Assembly (NCBI GenBank): GCA_050014595.1
Contig: JBEKDA010000029.1
Location: forward strand, 1-64,000
From: PALSA-129 sp050014595
GTDB taxonomy: Bacteria > Acidobacteriota > Terriglobia > Bryobacterales > Bryobacteraceae
DNA: 64,000 nt
Direction of reading: 5' to 3'
Each line of letters begins with the position of its first letter. Positions within the stretch are counted from its first letter, which is position 1. The position numbers and the translations under genes are program-made. The notes under the pieces were generated by a model. That model worked only from the letters and a program-made list of their open reading frames with translations. It had not been told where the DNA came from and ran no database searches. Below are positions 31,280 to 38,507 of this stretch, piece after piece.

Positions 31280-32794
31280 TTATTTCTGAGCGAAGATCTG
31301 GCCCAGGGTCTCACCGGCGGCGAAAAGATTCGCCAGCCACATTTCGACATACTCGCGCGCCAGCACTACGCCGTCGGCTCCCGCGTCGAATGCGGCGTGC
31401 AGGGAGCGGCTGACGTCGTCGGGCTTGGTGCGCTTGTCGGTGGCACGGGTGGGGACGTCGATATCGATGCCGGGGTAGATTTTGGCTTGTCCGGCGACGC
31501 CGGTGAGCGCGCGCTTGGTTTCGCGGGTGACGTAATCGGCGGAAAGCCCCGCGGTGTGCAAATCCTCGTAGGCGCCTTCCTGGTAGTTCATGATCTTGTA
31601 GTAGAACGGCAGGAAGTCTTTCGGGGCGGCGTCGTGGAAGAGCGTGGCGCTCAGACGGTCGAGGTACGCGGCCATGCGCGGCCCGCCGGCGTTGTTGTAC
31701 GTGGCGATCTTCAGGTAGTCGGCGTAGTCTTTGGTGCGCGAGTATTCCTCCTCGGCGCGGTAGAACGGGCTGAAGGTCATGTTTTGCATGATGTGAAAGC
31801 CGAAAGGTTTGGCCGGCGCGATCGATTTGGCGACGCCGTATAACTCCGCGCGGACTTCGTGGTAGCTGTCGGTCCAGAGCTTTTCCCAGCCGAGGATTTC
31901 AGGATAGTCGAGCAGCAAGCGCCAGAATGATACGAAGTAGCCGTCGACGGGCCGCTGATCTTGCGAAGCGGCGCGGAACAATTGGGTGAGCAGGCGGTAT
32001 CCGGTCTGCGCACGATCGGCGGAGACGCCGCGCTCGCGCGCTTTGGCGCGGCAGTGCTCGCAGAAGCAGGAGATTCGCTCGCTGGTCCAGGAACCCCCGA
32101 TCGCATTCTGGAAAGGGCCTTGGCGCTCGCAGCCCCACGCGATGCCGTCCACTTGGGCCGGGTAGCCGCTCAGGTAGCTTTCGATTTTTCCCGTGAGGTG
32201 GGCGCGGTACTCGGGGTGGTTGAAGCAGGGGATGATGGTGCGCCGGCCTTCCATATCGATTTCCGTCACCTGGGCGGCGCCGGGCAGGTTTTGGATCATG
32301 CGGCGGTTTTCGTTGTTGTAATCCCAGCAGAAGAAATCCATGCCGCGGGCCTTCACTTTCGGGGCGACGTCGGCGATGACGTTGAACTTGCCGAAATCGG
32401 GCGAGCGGAAATCGTTAAGCAGGGCGCCGCGGAAATACTTGGGATCGTAATCGTAGAACGCGCCCCCGCTGAAGCGGGGGTCGCCGTACTTGCCATGGTC
32501 GGGCAGCGGAATGCCACTCGAAGGAGTGTTGCGCGGGCCCATTTCCCAATCGTAGGTATAGGCCCAGACGGTGTTGACGCTGGCCTTCTGCAGATTGTCG
32601 AGCACCGCCTCGACGCCTTCGTCGAGCCAGGCGTGCGCCTTGACCTGTATGGCGGCGAAATTCTTGCGGTTGCGGTCGGCGCGCCGGTTGGGCTGCGGCG
32701 CGGCTTGGGCTGGCGGGGCCGCGCGGCCGGCCAGGAAGGCCGCCCCCGCGGAGCACAACCGGAAAAAAGTTCGGCGCGGCAAATATCGGGTCAT
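31280..32794 (-). CDS. Tat-exported hypothetical protein, TIM-barrel hydrolase-like
   Basis: 504 residues from ATG 32794. The N-terminus MTRYLPRRTFFRLCSAGAAFLAG is a twin-arginine signal followed by a hydrophobic segment and an AxA-type cleavage region. The mature part resembles the barrel of putative glycosidases: WAYTYDWEMGP, RGMDFFCWDYNNENRRM, QVDGIAWGCERQGPF and IYPGIDIDVP. A CFCEHCRAKARERG cysteine cluster lies mid-protein. I do not know its substrate. An upstream in-frame ATG at 32866 would destroy the signal peptide and is rejected. Confidence 0.65.
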   Translation of the reverse strand: MTRYLPRRTFFRLCSAGAAFLAGRAAPPAQAAPQPNRRADRNRKNFAAIQVKAHAWLDEGVEAVLDNLQKASVNTVWAYTYDWEMGPRNTPSSGIPLPDHGKYGDPRFSGGAFYDYDPKYFRGALLNDFRSPDFGKFNVIADVAPKVKARGMDFFCWDYNNENRRMIQNLPGAAQVTEIDMEGRRTIIPCFNHPEYRAHLTGKIESYLSGYPAQVDGIAWGCERQGPFQNAIGGSWTSERISCFCEHCRAKARERGVSADRAQTGYRLLTQLFRAASQDQRPVDGYFVSFWRLLLDYPEILGWEKLWTDSYHEVRAELYGVAKSIAPAKPFGFHIMQNMTFSPFYRAEEEYSRTKDYADYLKIATYNNAGGPRMAAYLDRLSATLFHDAAPKDFLPFYYKIMNYQEGAYEDLHTAGLSADYVTRETKRALTGVAGQAKIYPGIDIDVPTRATDKRTKPDDVSRSLHAAFDAGADGVVLAREYVEMWLANLFAAGETLGQIFAQK

Positions 32795-33135
32795 ACGGTA
32801 CCAGCAATAGCACGGCGGCGCCGGGCGCAGGTAGCGTGACGGCAACGTCCGAACGGTCACTATCAATCGTTAGGATCGCGCTATCCTTCGCCAATCTTGT
32901 TCTGTGAAAGCCGGCGTTGTAGTTTCAAACCAGGCGCAAAACGTCTCCTGTGAAAGTTCGGCGTAGGTTGTAAGCCTGCGGCAGCCCGTACGCCGGAACA
33001 GACCGCGCCTCACGCGTCGAGGCGCGACATTCGGGAACCCGGGTCGGCAAAGTCGCAGACGCCGATCCGGGTGCCCGGGTGGGCCGGGCGGCTCCTATTT
33101 GCCTTGGTTTAGTGCGCCGTTTCGCGAATACATTT
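32795..33135. other. Non-coding interval with scattered palindromes
   Basis: No credible ORF. A GCGCCTC/GAGGCGC hairpin with a 7-base loop lies at about 33006-33026, GAATAC-ATTTTC-GTATTC at about 33126-33143, and a 33050-33080 stretch is rich in CCGGG. The promoter of the Tat-exported gene should lie within the first 80 bp, but I see no clear one. Confidence 0.5.
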
Positions 33136-33192
33136 TCGTATTCCACGGCAATCGCTCGCTTACGGTCGCGGCTCTGATCAGAGCTGTTTACC
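33136..33192 (-). repeat. Stop-codon-abutting repeat, copy 1
   Basis: Read on the minus strand, the EgtD-like gene's TAA stop (33190-33188) is followed by AGCTCTGATCAGAGC, a palindrome, then CGCGACCGTAAGCGAGCGAT and a GAATACG-type end. It aligns with 58476-58530 across about 55 bp and more shortly with 45318-45352. Confidence 0.7.
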
Positions 33193-34135
33193 CGCGTCTA
33201 CACACGGCGGTCAGGAATCGCCCGTCCGCGCTCCGATGTTCCTCTAACATTTCCAGACCGCCATGCTCGGTGAGCAGCCAGCGAAAGGCTTCGGGTGTGT
33301 AGGTGTACTGGAAATTGAGGCCGATGTGTTCCCCGCGCTGGAGCGGAATCTCCTGGCCGGCGACGGTGGCGGAAAGATCGCGCGCGGCGCGGAACGAGCG
33401 CGTGATGAGGTGCAGGCCGCTGTGCCGGCCGTCCCGCTTCAACTGGAAGCGGACTTCGCCGTCGTTGTCGCGTATGCCCACGCCGTTGAGCAGCGTGAAA
33501 AGCAACTGGCGGGCGGCGGGGTTGTCGCGGCGGGCCATGGAAAGTTGCTCGTGGTGAATTTCGCCGTCGATAATCAGACGGTCCTCGGGCTTCATGCACT
33601 GGGCGACATAGCGGATTTCGGCCAGCGGATCGAAGGAGCCCATGGTATTGCCGCTGAGGATGAACAGGCGGGGCGGTTCGGCGGCATCGGCGGCATAGAC
33701 CAGGTGAATGGGGCTGGAGATATCGGCTTTAATGCCCACGGTTTCGATATCTTCGTCGTCGGCGCCGGCGCAGGCCAGTTCGAGCATGGCCTGGCTGGCA
33801 TCCACGGGGAAATAGAGACACTCGCAGCCCGCATTCTTGAGAGCGGTCATCACCATGCGGTCGCGGGCGCCGTCGCCCGCGCCGAAGCTGATCACCGGAA
33901 CCCGCCGGCGGAAGTGCTTGGCCAGTGCGCCCGCATTGGCCGCCAGTTCCTTCCAGGTCTCCCACAGTCCGCCGTAGAGTTCGGCGTGTCCCGTCAGCGC
34001 GGCCCATTCGGCGGCCGAGCGCGGGAACCAGAAGAAGAACTTTTCGGGCAGATCGCGCGCCTCGATGGCTTCGGCGAATTCCTGGGCGATATCCGCCTCG
34101 GTGAGAACCACTTCAACCTTCATAGGAACAACCAT
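33188..34135 (-). CDS. EgtD-like L-histidine N-alpha-methyltransferase family protein
   Basis: 315 residues. A SAM-binding Rossmann core is seen in VPVISFGAGDGARDRMVM, LYFPVDASQAML, IHLVYAADAA, LFILSGNTMGSFDPL and the later DRLIIDGEIHHEQ. The order and the C-terminal NFQYTYTPEAFRWLL resemble the EgtD/Methyltransf_33 family. EgtD trimethylates histidine for ergothioneine, but no EgtB-like gene is adjacent and the substrate-binding residues were not checked. The start is ATG 34135 or ATG 34123; neither has a good ribosome binding site. Its stop lies in a dispersed repeat. Confidence 0.75.
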   Translation of the reverse strand: MVVPMKVEVVLTEADIAQEFAEAIEARDLPEKFFFWFPRSAAEWAALTGHAELYGGLWETWKELAANAGALAKHFRRRVPVISFGAGDGARDRMVMTALKNAGCECLYFPVDASQAMLELACAGADDEDIETVGIKADISSPIHLVYAADAAEPPRLFILSGNTMGSFDPLAEIRYVAQCMKPEDRLIIDGEIHHEQLSMARRDNPAARQLLFTLLNGVGIRDNDGEVRFQLKRDGRHSGLHLITRSFRAARDLSATVAGQEIPLQRGEHIGLNFQYTYTPEAFRWLLTEHGGLEMLEEHRSADGRFLTAVCRRG

Positions 34136-34175
34136 TATCGCAGGGCGGGGTAAGATGACACAAAGAGGTTCGCAA

Positions 34176-36848
34176 ATGCCATATTCGTCAAATCATCGAA
34201 TTCCCCTGCTCATGCCGCTTCTGGCGGCGCTTTGCGGCAGCGCCTTGGCGGCCGGCCAACCACCCAAGTTGCGGCTCTCGGAAGCACAGGACGTGGCGCC
34301 TGCCCGCTACCGCGTGGAGCTGACGCTCGATCCCGCGAAGGACAACTTCAGCGGCGTGATCTCGATCGAAGTGAACTTGAAACAGCCGGCGCAGACCATC
34401 TGGCTCAACGCCAACCAGATCGCGGTGCAGGAGGCCTCGGCAGCCTCCGGCGGCAAGACCTGGCAGGCGCAGCCCGTCCCGGGAGGAAGCGACTTTGTGG
34501 GGCTGCAGTTCCCCTCCGCGCTCCCCGTGGGGCCGGCCGAAATCAAGATCCGCTACCAGGGCAGCGTGCGGCAGGGAGACACTTCGGGGATTTTTCGCGC
34601 CAGAGACGGGGACAGCGACTACATCTTCACGCAGTTCGAGTCCACCGACGCGCGCGACGCGTTCCCGTGCTTCGACGAGCCGTCCTACAAAACGCCCTGG
34701 CAACTCACGCTCCACGTTCCCGCGCCGGACGCGGCCGTCAGCAACACGCCGGTAGCCTCGGAGAAAAGCGAAAACGGCGTGAAGACCTATGTTTTCCGGG
34801 AAACCAAACCGCTTCCCAGCTATCTGGTGGCGTTGGCCGTCGGGCCCTTCGAATTCGTGGATGCCGGTTTTGCGGGAAAGAATCGAGTCCCGGTTCGCAT
34901 CGTCACGCCCAAAGGCCGGGCCGGCGAAGCGAAATATGCCGCCGAGGTAACCGCGACCATCCTGACGCGCCTGGAACAGTACTTCGGCATTCCGTACCCG
35001 TACGAGAAGGCGGACCAGGTGTCGGTTCCCGTCACCGTGGGCTTCGGCGCGATGGAGAACGCGGGGATGGTGACGTACGGTCAAAACACCCTTCTGGCGA
35101 AACCCGCCAGCGACACCATCCGGCGGCAGCGCGGGTATGCCATTACGGCGGCGCACGAGCTTTCGCACCAGTGGTTCGGCGACCTGGTGACCACGGCGTG
35201 GTGGGACGACATCTGGCTGAATGAAGCCTTCGCCACGTGGATGGAATCGAAACTCATCGCCGAGTGGAAACCGGAGTGGAAGACGCGCGTCGAGGATGTA
35301 AATTCGAAACTGGGCGCGGAAGATGAGGACAGCCTGGTTACGGCGCGCAAGATCCGCCAGGAGATCCAAACCAAGGGCGACATCAGCAACGCTTTCGACG
35401 GCATCACTTATCAGAAGGGCGCGGCGGTGATCGGCATGTTCGAAAGCTGGATGGGCGCGGAGGAGTTTCGCCGAGGGGTCCAGAGCTATCTCAGCCGCTA
35501 CGCATTCAAGAACTCCACAGCCGCCGACTTCCTGGATTCCCTCAGTTCGGCCAGCAAGAAAGATGTCGCCAAGGCCTTCTCGACGTTTCTGAACCAGGCG
35601 GGAACGCCGGTGGTTTCGGTGGCGCTCGATTGCGCGCAGAAACCTCCCGCGCTGCATCTGGAGCAGTCGCGATTCCTTCCGACCGGCTCGAAGGGGGCGT
35701 CCAGTCAGGTCTGGAGCATCCCGATGTGCATCCGGTATGGCGCCGCAAATAGCCCGGGCGAATGTGCGGTGATGACGGACGCCAAGTTCGACTGGCCGCT
35801 CAAGGGCGCGCGAAGCTGCCCGGCATGGGTGGAAGCTAACGCCAACGCCAAGGGCTATTACCTGGTGGATTACCGCGGCGGGTTGCTGGCCGCGCTGACC
35901 GCCGGAGCCGCGGCCGATCTTCAGCCTCCGGAACGGGTCGATCTGATCGGCAACGTGGAGGCCATGTCCGGCGCGGGCAAGGTTTCGGCCGCCGACGCTC
36001 TTGGTCTGGTCCAGGTGTTTCACAACGATTCCGAACGCCTGGTGCTGCAACGAGCGCTTGGGGTGGCGCTCTCGGTCCGCCAGGACCTGGTGCCGGAAAG
36101 CCTGGTAGCCAACTATCAGCGGTTCCTGTCGCAGAACTTCCAGGCCCGCGCCCGGGAGCTCGGCTGGAATCCCCGGGCCGGTGAAACCGATGATGCCCGG
36201 CTCCTGCGGCCGAGCCTGGTGAGCGCCGTGGCCCTCTATGGCGGCGATCGCGATCTGGCGGCGGAAGCCAAGACTCTGGCGGAGAAGTTGTTGCAGGACC
36301 ACGCCGCGGTTCCCCCGGAGACCGCCGGGGCGGTGCTCAATATAGCCGCGGCGTATGGCGATGTTTCGCTCTTCAACCGGTACCTGGCCGCGTTCCAGAA
36401 GACGCAAGACCGGCAGGAAAAACAGCGCCTCATCGGCGCCATGAGTTCTTTCCACGATCCCGCCGCCATCAACGCCGGCATGCAGGCCGTGCTGTCGAAA
36501 ACCATCCCCCTGGTGGACGGTTTTGCGCTGCTGCTGTCCGCGGGTCAGAGCTACCCGGACACGCGCAAAATGCCCTTCCAGTTCATCAAGGAGCACTTCG
36601 ACGAGATCATGAAAGACCATCCCAGCGTCTTCGGGAACGATGTGGGCGCATTCCTGCCCTTCGCCGGCGGGTCGTTCTGCGACGCCGAATCCAGACGGGA
36701 ATTGCAGTCGTTTTTCGGGCCGCGGGTGGACCAGTACGCCGGCGCACCGCGTAATCTGGCGCAAGCGCTGGAGGGCATCGACCTATGTATCGCCAGGAAG
36801 ACCGCGCAGCAAGACAGCGTCAAGGCCTTCCTGGAGAAATACCAGTAG
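34176..36848 (+). CDS. Secreted M1-family zinc aminopeptidase
   Basis: 890 residues. The signal peptide is about 27 residues and ends in LAAG. The exopeptidase motif GAMEN is at 291-295 and the zinc site HELSH at 327-331, with E350 as the third ligand (WLNEAFATW). The N-terminal domain is a beta-sandwich and the C-terminal 350 residues form the helical ERAP1-like domain. It releases N-terminal residues from peptides in the periplasm or outside. The start is ATG 34176 (AAAGAGG 8 nt before it); ATG 34155 would hide the signal peptide start. Confidence 0.94.
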   Translation: MPYSSNHRIPLLMPLLAALCGSALAAGQPPKLRLSEAQDVAPARYRVELTLDPAKDNFSGVISIEVNLKQPAQTIWLNANQIAVQEASAASGGKTWQAQPVPGGSDFVGLQFPSALPVGPAEIKIRYQGSVRQGDTSGIFRARDGDSDYIFTQFESTDARDAFPCFDEPSYKTPWQLTLHVPAPDAAVSNTPVASEKSENGVKTYVFRETKPLPSYLVALAVGPFEFVDAGFAGKNRVPVRIVTPKGRAGEAKYAAEVTATILTRLEQYFGIPYPYEKADQVSVPVTVGFGAMENAGMVTYGQNTLLAKPASDTIRRQRGYAITAAHELSHQWFGDLVTTAWWDDIWLNEAFATWMESKLIAEWKPEWKTRVEDVNSKLGAEDEDSLVTARKIRQEIQTKGDISNAFDGITYQKGAAVIGMFESWMGAEEFRRGVQSYLSRYAFKNSTAADFLDSLSSASKKDVAKAFSTFLNQAGTPVVSVALDCAQKPPALHLEQSRFLPTGSKGASSQVWSIPMCIRYGAANSPGECAVMTDAKFDWPLKGARSCPAWVEANANAKGYYLVDYRGGLLAALTAGAAADLQPPERVDLIGNVEAMSGAGKVSAADALGLVQVFHNDSERLVLQRALGVALSVRQDLVPESLVANYQRFLSQNFQARARELGWNPRAGETDDARLLRPSLVSAVALYGGDRDLAAEAKTLAEKLLQDHAAVPPETAGAVLNIAAAYGDVSLFNRYLAAFQKTQDRQEKQRLIGAMSSFHDPAAINAGMQAVLSKTIPLVDGFALLLSAGQSYPDTRKMPFQFIKEHFDEIMKDHPSVFGNDVGAFLPFAGGSFCDAESRRELQSFFGPRVDQYAGAPRNLAQALEGIDLCIARKTAQQDSVKAFLEKYQ

Positions 36849-36873
36849 CGGAAGCCAGGTTCCTTCACGCCAC

Positions 36874-37089
36874 ATGCAGGGCCGGAGGGTTGTTTCTGTT
36901 ACGGTGCGGCCTTACGACAATCTCGACATCCTGATTCAGCGCCACGAGGAAGCGGAGAAGACGTTCGACGGAAAATTGACGGAATTCGACGCGCACGATC
37001 TTCGATATATCGGGCTGGCTTTCGGCGGTCCTGCCCGGCCGATTTCGGCACTGCCGCTGCCAAAGGCGGCGCCCCAGCTAGCTAACTAA
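36874..37089 (+). CDS. Small hypothetical protein
   Basis: 71 codons. The middle part (VTVRPYDNLDILIQRHEEAEKTFDGKLTEFDAHDLRYI) has ordinary amino-acid composition, unlike shadow frames, suggesting a real or formerly real gene. No ribosome binding site is evident, and no family recognised. It may be a fragment of a larger gene. Confidence 0.35.
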   Translation: MQGRRVVSVTVRPYDNLDILIQRHEEAEKTFDGKLTEFDAHDLRYIGLAFGGPARPISALPLPKAAPQLAN

Positions 37090-37141
37090 CGCGTCGCCGA
37101 CATGCGATGATGGTGCCGTAGAATATTACAGGAGGAGACCG

Positions 37142-37576
37142 ATGATGACGTTTTCGCGCCGTGACCTGGCGGCATTGCTTCCCGCGCTGGCCGTCCGCGC
37201 CGCCGCCCAACAGACTCCGGCGCCCGCCGTGCTGCCGGGCAGGATTTACCATTCCGCGCAGATCCCTTACACCGGCGCCGATGAGAAGAAGGGCCGCCGG
37301 TTCTTCCTGGGAACCACTCACACCGGCTTCAACATAGAGACGCACGAGACGATCCTTGGCGCCGGCATGGACACGCATGCTCCGCACCAACACGAGCACG
37401 AAGAAATGCTGATCATTGTGTCGGGTTCGCTCGAAATGCACGTGGATGGCAAATCGGAAACGGCCGAAGCCGGTTCGATCGTCTATCTCGCCTCCAACAT
37501 ACTTCACAACGCCCACAATCCCGGCACGACGCCTTGCCGCTACTACGTGATCGAGCTGAGAGGCGCAGCAGCGTAG
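37142..37576 (+). CDS. Exported cupin-domain protein
   Basis: 144 residues. The N-terminus MMTFSRRDLAALLPALAVRAAAQ is a Tat-like signal (SRRDLAALL). The cupin core contains THAPHQHEHEEMLIIVSGSLEMHVDG, with the metal-binding H, H and E residues, and later YLASNILHNAHNPG. The strong Shine-Dalgarno AGGAGGAG precedes the ATG. Function within the cupin superfamily is unknown; candidates are an isomerase-type or a metal-binding periplasmic protein. Confidence 0.8.
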   Translation: MMTFSRRDLAALLPALAVRAAAQQTPAPAVLPGRIYHSAQIPYTGADEKKGRRFFLGTTHTGFNIETHETILGAGMDTHAPHQHEHEEMLIIVSGSLEMHVDGKSETAEAGSIVYLASNILHNAHNPGTTPCRYYVIELRGAAA

Positions 37577-37599
37577 GGGATTGGGAAAATGGAGGCGAG

Positions 37600-37676
37600 T
37601 GGTGGGCGGTCGCGGGCTCGAACCGCGGACCTTCTGGGTGTAAACCAGACGCTCTAACCGACTGAGCTAACCGCCC
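37600..37676 (-). tRNA. tRNA-Val (UAC)
   Basis: Read on the minus strand it folds as a canonical cloverleaf: 7-bp acceptor GGGCGGT/ACCGCCC, D arm with GCTCAGTCGGTTAGAGC, anticodon stem TCTGG/CCAGA around TTTACAC (anticodon TAC) and a T arm CGCGG-TTCGAGC-CCGCG. CCA is encoded at 37602-37600. The body is 74 nt. Confidence 0.95.
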
Positions 37677-37774
37677 TAAAAGCCCGGTGACTTACGAAAA
37701 CGAAGAGGCTATCAGAGCCTCTGCGCAACAGTTCATCCAGGCACGGAAACACCTTACCAATGTATCACCGGGGG

Positions 37775-37833
37775 CAAAACGGGTACAGCTATCCAATTCC
37801 AAAGGCGGGAATTGGATAGCTGTCCCCGTTTTG
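37775..37833. repeat. 26-bp near-perfect hairpin (MITE-like)
   Basis: The arms 37775-37800 (starting CAAAACGGG) and 37808-37833 (ending CCCGTTTTG) pair with one mismatch/wobble region around a 7-base loop. Weaker pairing (TCACCG/CGGTGA) extends outward to about 37765 and 37839. There is no ORF. It occupies the 477-bp gap between tRNA-Val and the PII gene; the rest of that gap up to 38060 shows nothing recognisable. Confidence 0.75.
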
Positions 37834-38060
37834 CGGTGACGCGTGCTCACGAGGTTATTTTCGAGAGAGGCGCGAATCGATCCTCAAGCCGGGCGACCGG
37901 TCTGACCACTGCGTTCATTCCATCCCCGATTTTCAGGCGCAATAAGGAAATCCGATGCCGCCTATAGAAAGTTCCATCTTGGGGACTGGGGCGGCAGTGT
38001 TAGACAATGGGCCAAACAGCCCAATGACAACCTCATAAGGGTTACGATCCTACCTCTCCC

Positions 38061-38090
38061 GTCTGCTCCCACCTGGTTGTGGGAGCAGAC
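38061..38090 (+). promoter_or_regulatory. 12-bp perfect hairpin in the glnB leader
   Basis: GTCTGCTCCCAC (38061-38072) and GTGGGAGCAGAC (38079-38090) pair perfectly around CTGGTT. It lies 63 bp before the PII start codon and lacks a T-tract. It could be a transcript-stability or attenuation element, or the end of a preceding transcript. No known riboswitch was recognised. Confidence 0.5.
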
Positions 38091-38153
38091 CACGAAGATT
38101 CAGGCGGAGCAGCGGCGTTGGTGCCGGGGATCGGGACAGGGCCGGGAGACTCC

Positions 38154-38492
38154 ATGAAGAAAATTGAAGCCATTATTCAACCGTTCAAGCTGGATGAAGT
38201 GAAAACTGCGCTGGAGGCCCTGGGCGTGGATGGGATGACGATCACGGAAGTGCGCGGGCACGGCCGGCAGAAGGGACACAAGGAAGTGTACCGGGGACAA
38301 GAGTACAACGTGGATCTGCTGCCGAAGATCAAGATTGAAATGGTGGTGCCTGCGGGGTTGGCGGATGAAGTGATTCGGGGGGTGGCGGCGGCCGCTCGTA
38401 CGGGGAAGATCGGGGACGGGAAGATCTTCGTGTATGAGGTGGAGGGAGCGGTGCGGATCCGCAACGACGACCGGGGGGACGCGGCGCTGTAG
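38154..38492 (+). CDS. glnB: Nitrogen regulatory protein PII
   Basis: 112 residues, exactly PII length. The T-loop has the uridylylation site Y51 (GHKEVYRGQEYNVDLLPK), then KIKIEMVVPAG and the C-terminal GKIGDGKIFVYEVEGAVRIRN. It binds ATP/ADP and 2-oxoglutarate and signals nitrogen status. The next gene encodes the uridylyltransferase, 15 bp downstream. No amtB is nearby, so glnB is preferred over glnK. Confidence 0.95.
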   Translation: MKKIEAIIQPFKLDEVKTALEALGVDGMTITEVRGHGRQKGHKEVYRGQEYNVDLLPKIKIEMVVPAGLADEVIRGVAAAARTGKIGDGKIFVYEVEGAVRIRNDDRGDAAL

Positions 38493-38507
38493 CGACGGGA
38501 CGGGGGG

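Noticed and set aside
34188..36764. 858-codon open frame on the minus strand
   Set aside because: Shadow of the M1 aminopeptidase; composition rich in Arg, Gly and His without any motif.
36640..36873. Upstream part of the small ORF ending at 37089
   Set aside because: It overlaps the M1 aminopeptidase in another frame and has shadow composition; only the part after 36874 is kept at low confidence.
38000..38150. Sigma54 promoter before glnB
   Set aside because: No sequence with the paired GG and GC at the right spacing was found.
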